This document shows, piece after piece, positions 1 through 9,215 of a stretch of 64,000 nucleotides of DNA. The stretch's first letter is position 1. Every line of letters begins with the position of its first letter. The stretch spans positions 1-64,000 of the forward strand of contig JAJNDK010000003.1 in NCBI GenBank assembly GCA_021156365.1, in the 5' to 3' direction. Below the pieces are notes generated by a model that did not search any database, had not been told where the DNA came from, and saw nothing but the letters and a program-made list of their open reading frames with translations. The stretch comes from Bacteroidota bacterium (GTDB lineage: Bacteria > Bacteroidota > Bacteroidia > B-17B0 > Aurantibacillaceae). A program made the translations under genes and the position numbers.

Positions 1-3000
1 GATCGGTAACCCAACGAACGGAACAGCAGTAGTGAATCCTGACGGAACGATCACGTATACTCCGAATAACAACTTCAACGGAACAGATACATTAACGTAC
101 GTTGTTTGTGATAACGGAACGCCTTCTGCCTGTGATACAGCTGAAGTGATCGTAACTATTGTTCCGGTAAATGACGCTCCGGTAATTACGGATATCAACA
201 CTACTGTTGCGGCTGGAACAACTGTTCCGGTGAACGTAGCTGCAGGTGCAAGCGATCCTGACGGAGATGCACTGAGCTATACCTACGGCACTCCGACAGG
301 GGTTCCGGTTACAGTTACTGTAACAGGTAACGGAACGATCATCGTGACTCCGGTAAGCGCAACAGATACAGGAATAGTAGTGATCCCGGTTACGGTTTGT
401 GACAATGGTACTCCGGTACTGTGCGACAACGCAACCATCACCATCCATTTTGTATCCGATTCTACGCTGGCAGCTACCAATTATCCTCCACAGGCAGTGA
501 ACGATTTAACAAGCACCAATCCGAATACTCCGGTTGTTGTGAATGTGAAAGGAAACGATTCCGATCCGAATGGAACCGGTTCACTCGGAACACCAACGAT
601 CATTACCACTCCAACGAATGGTACAGCGGTTGTAAATCCTGACGGAACTATCACTTATACACCGAACAACGGATTCACCGGCAACGATACATTAACGTAT
701 GTGGTTTGTGATAACGGAACACCTTCTCTTTGCGACACGGCAATGGTAGTGGTATCTGTGATCAATGGTGTGATTCCTAACCATCCTCCGGTTGCTACCG
801 ATGACTATCCGACAGTGACAGGTAGTATCCCAACAACGATTCCTGTGAAAAACAACGACAGCGATCCGGATGGTAACCCATTAGGTAATCCGACTATTAT
901 TACCCCTCCAACGAATGGTACAGCAGTGGTAAATCCTGACGGAACGATCACCTATACATCAAACAGTGGATTTGTGGGCAACGATACACTTGAATATGTG
1001 ATCTGCGACAACGGAACACCTTCTATGTGTGATACGGCAACTGTGGTGATCAATGTGATCCCTGGCAATCATGCTCCGGTGATCACGGATGTGAATACTA
1101 CTGTAACGGCAGGAACAGTTGTTCCGGTGAACGTGGCAGCTGGTACCAGCGATCCTGACGGAGATGTACTTACTTATACGTATGGTACTCCGACAGGTGT
1201 GCCTGTAGTAGTTACCGTAACAGGTAACGGAACGATCATCGTTACCCCGGTAAATCCATCCGATACAGGATATGTGACCATCCCGGTTACAGTGTGTGAC
1301 GATGGCTCTACACTTCCGGTACTTTGCGATAACGGAACGATCACCATCCATTTTGTATCCGATTCTACTTTGGCAAATACCAACTTTCCTCCACAGGCGG
1401 TGAATGACTTAACGAGCACGAACCCGAATACACCTGTAGTGGTGAATGTGAAAGGAAACGATTCTGATCCGAACGGAACCGGTTCACTTGGCACGCCAAC
1501 GATCATTACCCCTCCCACGAATGGTACAGCAGTTGTGAATCCTGACGGAACGATCACTTATACACCGAACAACGGATTCACCGGCAACGACACATTAACG
1601 TATGTGGTTTGTGATAACGGAACACCTTCTCTTTGCGACACGGCAATGGTAGTGGTATCTGTGATCAATGGTGTGATCCCTAACCAACCACCGGTTGCTA
1701 CGGATGATTATCCATCTACAAACCAAAACACTCCCGTGGTTATCGGTGTGAAAAATAACGACAGCGATCCTGATGGAAACGTTTTGGGAGTTCCGACAAT
1801 TATTACGCCTCCTACAAATGGTACTGCAGTGATAAATCCTGATGGAACGATCACGTATACCCCAAACAACGGATACACCGGAAACGATACACTGGTATAT
1901 GTGATCTGCGATGCAGGCACACCTTCTATGTGTGATACGGCAACTGTAGTGATCAACGTGATCCCGGTAAATGGTGCCCCGGTAATTACGGATATCAACA
2001 CCACTGTTGCGGCAGGAACAACTGTTCCGGTGAACGTGGCGGCAGGAACCAGTGATCCTGACGGTGATGCGCTTACCTATACATATGGTACTCCTACAGG
2101 TTTACCGGTAGTAGTTACTGTAACAGGTAACGGAACGATCATCGTGACTCCGGTGAATGCAACAGATACAGGAATAGTAGTGATCCCGGTTACGGTTTGT
2201 GATAATGGAACTCCACCGCTTTGCGACAACGGAACCATCACGATCCATTTTGTATCGGATTCTACATTAACAAATACCAACTTCCCTCCGCAGGCAGTGA
2301 ATGACTTAACAAGCACGAACCCGAATACTCCGGTGGTGGTGAATGTGAAAGGAAACGACTCCGATCCGAACGGAAACGGCTCACTTGGAACGCCGACAAT
2401 CATTGGTGTACCAACGAACGGTACAGCGGTTGTGAATCCTGACGGAACGATCACCTATACACCGAACAACGGATTCACCGGCAACGATACATTAACGTAT
2501 GTGGTTTGTGATAACGGAACACCTTCGCTTTGCGATACGGCAATGGTGGTGGTATCAGTGATCAACGGAACCATCCCTAACCAACCACCGGTTGCTACGG
2601 ATGATTATCCATCTACGAACGAGAACACTCCTGTGGTTATCGGTGTGAAAAATAACGATAGCGATCCGGATGGTAATGTATTGGGAACTCCAACGATCAT
2701 CAATACTCCTGGCAACGGTACTGCCGTTGTAAACCCTGACGGAACGATCACGTATACTCCGAATGCAGGTTTCACAGGAAACGATACAATTGTATATGTG
2801 ATCTGCGACAACGGAACACCTGCCATGTGTGATACGGCGACTGTAGTGATCAACGTCATCCCGGTAAACGGCTCACCTGTGATCACCGATGTATTGATCA
2901 CGGTGGCAGCAGGTACTATTGTTCCTGTGAATGTGGCAGCAGGTACCAGCGATCCGGACGGAGATCCACTGACATACACATATGGCACTCCGACAGGTGT

Positions 3001-4609
3001 ACCGGTTGTGGTAACGGTGACCGGTAACGGAACCATCGTGGTAACTCCGGTAAATGCAACAGATACAGGCTTCGTAGTGATCCCGGTTACGGTTTGTGAC
3101 AATGAAGTTCCTCCACTGTGCGATCAGGGAACAATTACCATTCACTTTGTTTCTGACTCTACACTGACCAACACGAATTTCCCACCACAGGCGGTGAACG
3201 ATCTGGCAAGTACGAACCCGGGTACACCTGTAGTAATTAATGTGAAAGGAAACGACTCGGATCCGAACGGAAACGGTACAATTGGTCTGCCGGCTATTAT
3301 TGGCAACCCAACTAACGGAACAGCTGTGGTGAATCCTGACGGAACTATTACTTACACACCGAACAGCGGGTTCACCGGAAATGACACACTTGTATATGTA
3401 ATATGCGATAACGGTACACCTTCACTCTGCGATACAGCAATGGTTGTTATTTCAGTGATCAACGGAACCATCCCGAATCAGCCTCCTGTAGCAACTGACG
3501 ACTACACTTCCACATCTGAGAATACGCCTGTGATCATTGGTGTGAAGAACAATGACAGCGATCCGGATGGCAACGTGTTAGGAACTCCAACGATCATTAC
3601 GAATCCGGCGAACGGTACTGCAGTGGTGAATGCTGATGGAACGATCACTTATACTCCGAACACCGGCTTCACCGGAAACGATACGCTGGTATATGTGATC
3701 TGCGATGGAGGTACACCTTCTATGTGTGATACAGCAACGGTAGTGATTACAGTAATACCAGGAACAATCACAGTGACGAACGAAAATGTTGGCGGAATAA
3801 GTGGCACACCGATTACGGGCAACGTTACAGGTAACGATAATCCGGGTGGATTAACAGTTGGGAACGTTGTTTTAAATCCGCAACACGGAACATTCACTGT
3901 AACTCCTACAGGTGGTTTCACTTACACGCCGAACAGCGGCTTTAGTGGATACGATACAGTAATTGTACAGGTATGTTCAGGTACAAATTGTGTGAACGAT
4001 ACGATCTTCATCACGGTGCGTCCGGATATTGAAAATGAAAGCATATCAGTGACTGCAGGATCCACCACAAACGGTACGATCGCAAACAATGATTCGGGTA
4101 CAGGTCTGACCTATGGTACAACACCAGTTTCAGGCCCTGCGCACGGAACGATCGTGATCAACAGCAACGGAACCTATACGTATACGGCAAACAGCGGTTA
4201 CACAGGAACTGACATGGTAGTGGTTACGGTTTGCGATGCAAGCGTACCTCCGCTTTGCTCTACCGATACCCTGTTCATCATCATCAACGAAGGCATAAGC
4301 GTGCTTGTTGTTCCGGAAGGTTTCTCTCCGAACAATGACGGAATAAACGATGTGTTGGTAGTCAACGGGATCGAAAATTTCCCTGAGAATACGATGCGGA
4401 TCTTCAACCGCTGGGGTAATATGATCTTCGAAGCAGAACATTATGATAACAGCAATGTAGTGTGGACCGGAACAAGCACAGGCGACCTGACAGTAGGCGG
4501 CGAAAAAGCTCCGGAAGCAACGTACTTCTACATCCTCACTTATAAAGACAAGAACGGTGATGATCAGAAAACAGTGGGTTACATCTACTTAAACCGTAAC
4601 GGACAATAA
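1..4609 (+). CDS. Giant repeat adhesin, T9SS type B sorting domain (5'-truncated by window)
   Basis: The frame is open from the first bases, so the start lies upstream of the window; about 1535 residues are visible. They consist of cadherin/Ig-like beta domains of about 100 residues, each ending in a motif such as VCDNGTPSLCDTA. Three domain types (starting near VATDDY, ITDVNTTV and QAVNDL) repeat as a higher-order unit of 897-903 bp, with unit starts near 491, 1394, 2291 and 3188. Acidic DPDGD-type loops would fit calcium binding. The last ~85 residues contain FSPNNDGINDVL and IFNRWGN, the hallmark of the gliding-motility-associated C-terminal domain (type B sorting signal). The protein is therefore inferred to be exported by the T9SS and held at the cell surface, like SprB-type adhesins. 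The SprF-like and OmpA-like genes directly downstream support this. Ligand unknown. Confidence 0.93.
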   Translation, partial: IGNPTNGTAVVNPDGTITYTPNNNFNGTDTLTYVVCDNGTPSACDTAEVIVTIVPVNDAPVITDINTTVAAGTTVPVNVAAGASDPDGDALSYTYGTPTGVPVTVTVTGNGTIIVTPVSATDTGIVVIPVTVCDNGTPVLCDNATITIHFVSDSTLAATNYPPQAVNDLTSTNPNTPVVVNVKGNDSDPNGTGSLGTPTIITTPTNGTAVVNPDGTITYTPNNGFTGNDTLTYVVCDNGTPSLCDTAMVVVSVINGVIPNHPPVATDDYPTVTGSIPTTIPVKNNDSDPDGNPLGNPTIITPPTNGTAVVNPDGTITYTSNSGFVGNDTLEYVICDNGTPSMCDTATVVINVIPGNHAPVITDVNTTVTAGTVVPVNVAAGTSDPDGDVLTYTYGTPTGVPVVVTVTGNGTIIVTPVNPSDTGYVTIPVTVCDDGSTLPVLCDNGTITIHFVSDSTLANTNFPPQAVNDLTSTNPNTPVVVNVKGNDSDPNGTGSLGTPTIITPPTNGTAVVNPDGTITYTPNNGFTGNDTLTYVVCDNGTPSLCDTAMVVVSVINGVIPNQPPVATDDYPSTNQNTPVVIGVKNNDSDPDGNVLGVPTIITPPTNGTAVINPDGTITYTPNNGYTGNDTLVYVICDAGTPSMCDTATVVINVIPVNGAPVITDINTTVAAGTTVPVNVAAGTSDPDGDALTYTYGTPTGLPVVVTVTGNGTIIVTPVNATDTGIVVIPVTVCDNGTPPLCDNGTITIHFVSDSTLTNTNFPPQAVNDLTSTNPNTPVVVNVKGNDSDPNGNGSLGTPTIIGVPTNGTAVVNPDGTITYTPNNGFTGNDTLTYVVCDNGTPSLCDTAMVVVSVINGTIPNQPPVATDDYPSTNENTPVVIGVKNNDSDPDGNVLGTPTIINTPGNGTAVVNPDGTITYTPNAGFTGNDTIVYVICDNGTPAMCDTATVVINVIPVNGSPVITDVLITVAAGTIVPVNVAAGTSDPDGDPLTYTYGTPTGVPVVVTVTGNGTIVVTPVNATDTGFVVIPVTVCDNEVPPLCDQGTITIHFVSDSTLTNTNFPPQAVNDLASTNPGTPVVINVKGNDSDPNGNGTIGLPAIIGNPTNGTAVVNPDGTITYTPNSGFTGNDTLVYVICDNGTPSLCDTAMVVISVINGTIPNQPPVATDDYTSTSENTPVIIGVKNNDSDPDGNVLGTPTIITNPANGTAVVNADGTITYTPNTGFTGNDTLVYVICDGGTPSMCDTATVVITVIPGTITVTNENVGGISGTPITGNVTGNDNPGGLTVGNVVLNPQHGTFTVTPTGGFTYTPNSGFSGYDTVIVQVCSGTNCVNDTIFITVRPDIENESISVTAGSTTNGTIANNDSGTGLTYGTTPVSGPAHGTIVINSNGTYTYTANSGYTGTDMVVVTVCDASVPPLCSTDTLFIIINEGISVLVVPEGFSPNNDGINDVLVVNGIENFPENTMRIFNRWGNMIFEAEHYDNSNVVWTGTSTGDLTVGGEKAPEATYFYILTYKDKNGDDQKTVGYIYLNRNGQ

Positions 4610-4635
4610 TTAAGAAACAGTATAATCAACAGAAC

Positions 4636-5556
4636 ATGAAAAATATCTTTTCCATACTATTACTGATCTTGTTGGGCGGAACTATCACCGCCCAGCAGGA
4701 TCCACAGTACACACAGTACATGTACAATACTATTTCCGTGAATCCGGGATACGCAGGAAGCCGTGGTGCGCTCACAGTCGGTGGTCTTCACCGTAGCCAG
4801 TGGGTTGGTATCCAGGGTGCGCCTACCACACAAACGCTGTTCATCCATTCGCCGGTGTTCAATGAGAAAGTGGGTTTGGGATTCTCAGCCGTGAACGATA
4901 AGATCGGGCCGATCAACCAGACTTTTCTGTATGGTGATTTCGCGTACCACCTCAAACTGGTAGGTAACCTGAAATTAGGGATGGGTATCAAAGCTGGTGT
5001 GAACATGTTCCAGCCGAAAATTGCCACGCTGGAAACCGCGCAGGCAAATGATCCGAGCTTTGTAAACACCACTATGCGCAGAACGGTTGCTCCCAATGTG
5101 GGTGGCGGCTTGTACCTGTACAGCGATAAATTCTATGTGGGTGTAAGCTCTCCCAAAATGCTGCAAAACAAACTGAGAACAGGCGACAGTACACAAAGCA
5201 ATATCCTCGAGAAACGTCACTTGTTCCTGATCGCAGGGTTGATCATCAAAGCAAACGAATCCGTTAAGATCAAGCCGACCCTCCTTGTAAAAGCAACACA
5301 GGGTGCACCGGTTTCCATGGATGCAACGGTAGAGGCTCTGTTCAACGACAAATGGTCGATAGGAGTGGCGCATCGCTGGAAAGAGTCGGTGAGCGGATTG
5401 TTCGGTGTCAACATCACCCAGCAGTTCAGAGCAGGCTTTGCGTACGACTATACACTTACCAAACTTCAAAAATATAACAGCGGAAGTTTTGAGATCATGC
5501 TGATGTATGATTTCATCACGAAAAAAGACAAATTAAAATCCCCTCGTTATTTCTAA
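4636..5556 (+). CDS. PorP/SprF family type IX secretion system membrane protein
   Basis: This 306-residue protein starts with a signal peptide (cleavage after ITAQQ) followed by the conserved N-terminus DPQYTQYMYN and NPGYAGSRG, which is diagnostic of the PorP/SprF family. The rest is an outer-membrane beta-barrel with alternating hydrophobic strands. In Flavobacterium johnsoniae, SprF is needed for export of the adjacent adhesin SprB, and family members usually pair with one type B cargo. Here the gene follows the repeat adhesin after 26 bases and precedes the OmpA gene by 19 bases, so the three probably form one operon. It is inferred to serve export or attachment of that adhesin. Length and ends are normal for the family. 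Confidence 0.95.
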   Translation: MKNIFSILLLILLGGTITAQQDPQYTQYMYNTISVNPGYAGSRGALTVGGLHRSQWVGIQGAPTTQTLFIHSPVFNEKVGLGFSAVNDKIGPINQTFLYGDFAYHLKLVGNLKLGMGIKAGVNMFQPKIATLETAQANDPSFVNTTMRRTVAPNVGGGLYLYSDKFYVGVSSPKMLQNKLRTGDSTQSNILEKRHLFLIAGLIIKANESVKIKPTLLVKATQGAPVSMDATVEALFNDKWSIGVAHRWKESVSGLFGVNITQQFRAGFAYDYTLTKLQKYNSGSFEIMLMYDFITKKDKLKSPRYF

Positions 5557-5575
5557 TCATCAAACCGAATACAAA

Positions 5576-7810
5576 ATGATTACCAAAAAAATATTTTATA
5601 CTTTATTTGCCTGTGTTTTGATAGCCGGGACTGTGAGTGCGCAAACCGCCAAACAGAAACGAGCCGATAAATACTATGAATCCTTTTCATATGTGAAAGC
5701 AGCGAGCCTGTATGAGGACCTTGCCAAACAAAACATGGCGAACGACCAATCCTTAAAAAGGCTGGCGGACAGTTACAACCATACCGGCAATTACCTGAAA
5801 GCCGAAGAATGGTACAGTAAGCTGTATAAAGAGAACAAGGCTGATGCGGAAGAAACCTATTCCTATGCACAGGTGTTGAAAGCCAATGGCAAAGACAACG
5901 AAGCGGAACTGGTGCTGCAGAAATTTCATGCTATCAAAGGCAGCGATTCACGTGCCGTGGAATATATAAAAAAGAAAACAGAGATCGCAAAGTTGAAATC
6001 CGAAAAACCTTATTTCCTCGTTGCAGGCATCCAGGGCAATTCGGTGGAAGCGGATTTTTCTCCGACCTTCTGGAACGATAAAGTATTATTCGTTTCGGGC
6101 AGGAACCACTCCCTTGCCAATGTGACCACACACACATGGAACGACAAACCGTTCCTGAATTTATATGTTGCCGACAGGGATGCCAACAGGAACCTGACGG
6201 AGATCAAAAAATTCGAAGGGCACGTAAATACCAAGTACCACGAAGGTCCTTCGGTGTTCACCAAAGACGGAAAAACACTGTATTTCACGCGTAACAATTA
6301 CTTCAAACACAAATACAACAAGAGCACAAAAGGCGTGAACATGCTGGAGCTGTATAGGGCTGTGAACAAAGACGGCACCTGGACCACCGATAAATTATCA
6401 GTTGACAACGATGAGTACAGTGTAGGACATCCTGCATTAAGCGCTGATGAAAAAACATTGTATTTCGTTTCGGATATGCCGGGCGGTATGGGCGGAACGG
6501 ATCTCTGGAAAGCGCCGATCAATGCGGATGGCTCTATCGGAACGCCGTTGAACTTAGGTGCACCGGTGAATACCGAAGGGAATGAAATGTTCCCGTATAT
6601 GTCGCCGGATGGTGTATTGTATTTCAGCTCCAACGGTCACTTGGGTTTCGGTGAGCTGGATGTTTTTGCCGCACAGCCTTCTAAAACCGGAACTTTTGCC
6701 AAAGTAATGAACCTCGGTGCGCAGGTGAACAGCGGGAAAGACGATTTCGGTTTTGTGCTTGATAAAGATGGCAGGTTCGGTTACCTTTCTTCCAACCGTG
6801 ATGGCGGTGCGGGTGATGATGATATTTATGCAGTGACTGCTATGCGTCCTTTGAAAGTAAGTTATATGGTGAAAGGCGTTGTTTATGAGAAAGGAACGAC
6901 TACTCCGCTGATAAATGCAAATATCGAATTCAAAGATGCAAAAGGGACGGTGATCCAAACGGTAAGTACCAACGAAAGCGGCGCTTACGAATTTGAAGTG
7001 GAACCGCAGCTGAACTATTCACTGGCCGGAACAAAAGAAAAATACTTTGGCGGGGAAAACAAATTCAACACCAATGAGCTGGGGGATAAAACAGAGCTTA
7101 CAAAAGATATATACCTCGAAAAAGATCCGGGACTCTCTTTGTTTGCCCTGATAACGGATGCCAAATCGGCTGCGCCACTCGAAGGTGTAAAAGTGAGCAT
7201 GGAGGATGAATTCACAGACGAGACCGTTAATTTTACCACACCTGCTACCGGTGATTTCCGGAAACCATTGTCAGGTAAAAAGATCGGTGATGAGATCGTA
7301 TACCTCATTAAGTTAGAAAAAGCAGGTTACCTGACAAAGACAGTTGCCTTCAGTAAAAAAGTGGATAAGGCCGGTGAGATCAAAGTGCACGAAGCCCTGG
7401 ATATGACCATGAGCAAGCTGGAAATAGGAGGAGACCTTGCAAAAATGATCGATATCAAACCGATCTATTTCGACCTGGGTAAATATGCTATCCGTAAGGA
7501 TGCAGCTGCGGAGCTGGACAAGATCGTAAAGATCATGAACGAATATCCTACTATGGTGGTTCAATTGGGTTCTCATACCGATTGCCGGAGCAGCATGGCT
7601 TCCAATATGAAGCTGTCCGATAATCGTGCAAAATCAAGCGCTGAATATATCAAAAGCAGGATCGCGAACCCGGAGCGTATCTCCGGTAAAGGATTCGGTG
7701 AAACAAAATTACTGAATGGCTGTGCCTGCGAAGGAACAGTAAAATCAACCTGTTCGGAAGCCGACCACCAGGCTAACAGGAGAACGGAGTTCATCATCGT
7801 AAAAATGTAA
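5576..7810 (+). CDS. OmpA family protein with TPR, PD40 propeller and carboxypeptidase-like domains
   Basis: The 744-residue protein has a signal peptide (cleavage after VSAQT). A tetratricopeptide-like helical region follows to about residue 130, then PD40/WD40-like propeller repeats (TLYFTRNN, TLYFVSD, GVLYFSSNG, GYLSSNRDGG) to about 400. Two carboxypeptidase-regulatory-like beta domains (about 420-600) come next, and then a C-terminal OmpA peptidoglycan-binding domain from about 630. The OmpA part carries YFDLGKYAIR, SHTDCR and RRTEFI. This architecture is typical of T9SS-associated OmpA proteins. It probably anchors the adhesin/SprF assembly to peptidoglycan. It is the last gene of the operon; a strong terminator follows 40 bases after the stop. 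Confidence 0.94.
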   Translation: MITKKIFYTLFACVLIAGTVSAQTAKQKRADKYYESFSYVKAASLYEDLAKQNMANDQSLKRLADSYNHTGNYLKAEEWYSKLYKENKADAEETYSYAQVLKANGKDNEAELVLQKFHAIKGSDSRAVEYIKKKTEIAKLKSEKPYFLVAGIQGNSVEADFSPTFWNDKVLFVSGRNHSLANVTTHTWNDKPFLNLYVADRDANRNLTEIKKFEGHVNTKYHEGPSVFTKDGKTLYFTRNNYFKHKYNKSTKGVNMLELYRAVNKDGTWTTDKLSVDNDEYSVGHPALSADEKTLYFVSDMPGGMGGTDLWKAPINADGSIGTPLNLGAPVNTEGNEMFPYMSPDGVLYFSSNGHLGFGELDVFAAQPSKTGTFAKVMNLGAQVNSGKDDFGFVLDKDGRFGYLSSNRDGGAGDDDIYAVTAMRPLKVSYMVKGVVYEKGTTTPLINANIEFKDAKGTVIQTVSTNESGAYEFEVEPQLNYSLAGTKEKYFGGENKFNTNELGDKTELTKDIYLEKDPGLSLFALITDAKSAAPLEGVKVSMEDEFTDETVNFTTPATGDFRKPLSGKKIGDEIVYLIKLEKAGYLTKTVAFSKKVDKAGEIKVHEALDMTMSKLEIGGDLAKMIDIKPIYFDLGKYAIRKDAAAELDKIVKIMNEYPTMVVQLGSHTDCRSSMASNMKLSDNRAKSSAEYIKSRIANPERISGKGFGETKLLNGCACEGTVKSTCSEADHQANRRTEFIIVKM

Positions 7811-7850
7811 GAAGACATTCCTGACTAAAACCTATGAATAATACCCCAGG

Positions 7851-7880
7851 AAAAAGAGCTCTGCAAGGAGCTCTTTTTTT
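7851..7880 (+). terminator. Rho-independent terminator after the adhesin/SprF/OmpA operon
   Basis: A perfect inverted repeat (AAAAAGAGCTC and GAGCTCTTTTT) with a six-base loop ends in seven T residues. It lies 40 bases after the OmpA stop codon. Confidence 0.9.
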
Positions 7881-7985
7881 GTTTTCTTTAGTGGTGGAGA
7901 ATGATAAACAGCTTGTTACAAAGAAATTTGTAGTCCAGGATGGATGCTGTTACCGATATGTGTTCTATATAGTATAGGGAAGGAA
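7881..7985 (+). pseudogene. Relic of a T9SS type A cargo gene 3' end
   Basis: These ~100 bases match the last codons and 3' flank of the gene ending at 11931 (intact copy about 11872-11972). Over roughly 92 bases I count about 9 mismatches and no gap. The relic reads VVENDKQLVTKKFVVQ where the intact gene reads VMENDKPLATKKFVVQ. The match continues about 40 bases past the intact stop codon, and the relic has lost that stop, so this is a DNA-level duplicate and not protein constraint. No body of the gene precedes it: the relic abuts the T-run of the preceding terminator. The rest of the 7811-8089 gap shows only this relic, the terminator and an AT-rich leader. Confidence 0.85.
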
Positions 7986-8089
7986 TTATTAAATTCCGAA
8001 AAAAGTTCGGTTTACCGCCCTTTTTAAGTAAATTAGAATTCATACCTTGCGGCACGAATTAAACACCCTTATCACTAAAATCAAAACCT

Positions 8090-9133
8090 ATGAAAAAAAG
8101 TATTCTTTTTCTTTTTGTGCTTTGCATGCTGGGAGGCAGCAAAGTACAAGCGCAATCGCCAGCTTGTCTCGTAGCCGCAAAACTAACTCCTGTACCACAA
8201 CCCGCCGGTCCTGATGTAGACACCATTATTTCTTCACCGCAAGGAGAAAAATGGTTCAAATTTGCAGCGATAAAAGAAGGAGTTACGATAAACGTGACAT
8301 CCTTCCTTACAGCATTAGGGTATCGTACAGACAAAATCGAACTGTACAAAGGAACTTGTTCTTCCCTTGCCTTTCTGGGAAAAGACAGTCTGAGTGGTGT
8401 AACCGATTCTACTTTTAGTGTATATGCGGACAGTCTTGCTTTGACGGATTCCCTTTTTCTGCGCACTACCTGTATCAGCAATAGCTATTGCGGTGGTTGC
8501 GGAAATTCAAACTTAAAATTCCAATTGGAGATATTTTTCGATCCTGGAGATCCGCATAATTGTGTCACCTGTACCACAATGACAAATTGTAATCTGGTCT
8601 GCAATGGTGATTTTGAGCAACACAATCCTAATGGCATTTCTGCTACCTTTAACAATATATCGAATGCTTGTGGTTGGTCAGATGTCTTACCCGCAACAAC
8701 ATGTGACTATTACCACACAAGTACGCCCTTTGGTAACAATACTTCGGCACCTTGCAGCGGAGCAGGGATTGAAACACCTCACGGTGGTCAGGGTTATGCA
8801 GGGTTTGTAGTTGGGCAAGGTAATCTGAATAACGCTCCATGGTATGAGTACATGAAAACTCAATTATTGGCGCCTCTCACGCCAAATCAAACATATACTG
8901 TTAGTTTTTGGCTTTCTCAGGCAGAGAAAAGTCGTTTACATATAGGAAATGTAGGAGTCTATTTTTATAGTAATCCAGGTATACAGCAATCTGTACAGGA
9001 AGCAACCCGGCCATACAGGGTCCCACCCCACGGACTACAAAAGTTGGAGTACCTTCTACCGGTACCACCAATTATCCCAACTATTTTGAAAGCGATCAGT
9101 ATGGTGTGTACAACAGTACGAACCGAAACTTAG
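8090..9133 (+). CDS. T9SS cargo protein, N-terminal part; reading frame broken near 9000
   Basis: The protein begins with a clear signal peptide (cleavage after SKVQAQ). Residues ~30-140 form a beta domain, followed at ~165 by a module starting NLVCNGDFE and containing PHGGQGYAGF and YTVSFWLSQAEK. The gene at 10768 has the same kind of module (NLVPNWSFE, SGNSYAGIG, YCISFYV), probably a jelly-roll binding domain. The last ~45 residues after IQQSVQ look like out-of-frame sequence. Frame 1 carries a plausible continuation from 8974 to 9212 (IQGPTPRTTKV, YGVYNSTNRNLEARDNEF), which then passes to frame 3 at about 9165-9190. The gene is thus either a frameshifted single cargo gene or a fusion left by a deletion. 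No sorting domain remains in this frame. Confidence 0.7.
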   Translation: MKKSILFLFVLCMLGGSKVQAQSPACLVAAKLTPVPQPAGPDVDTIISSPQGEKWFKFAAIKEGVTINVTSFLTALGYRTDKIELYKGTCSSLAFLGKDSLSGVTDSTFSVYADSLALTDSLFLRTTCISNSYCGGCGNSNLKFQLEIFFDPGDPHNCVTCTTMTNCNLVCNGDFEQHNPNGISATFNNISNACGWSDVLPATTCDYYHTSTPFGNNTSAPCSGAGIETPHGGQGYAGFVVGQGNLNNAPWYEYMKTQLLAPLTPNQTYTVSFWLSQAEKSRLHIGNVGVYFYSNPGIQQSVQEATRPYRVPPHGLQKLEYLLPVPPIIPTILKAISMVCTTVRTET

Positions 9134-9215
9134 AAGCACGTGATAATGAGTTTAAGATCATTGACAAGATCGGGATCTACCGGGTGTTCATTTTAATGAT
9201 AACCGGAATGCGATC

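Noticed and set aside
92-4441. Several long frames on the minus strand of the repeat adhesin
   Set aside because: They are shadows caused by the repeated composition of the adhesin gene and recur with its units.
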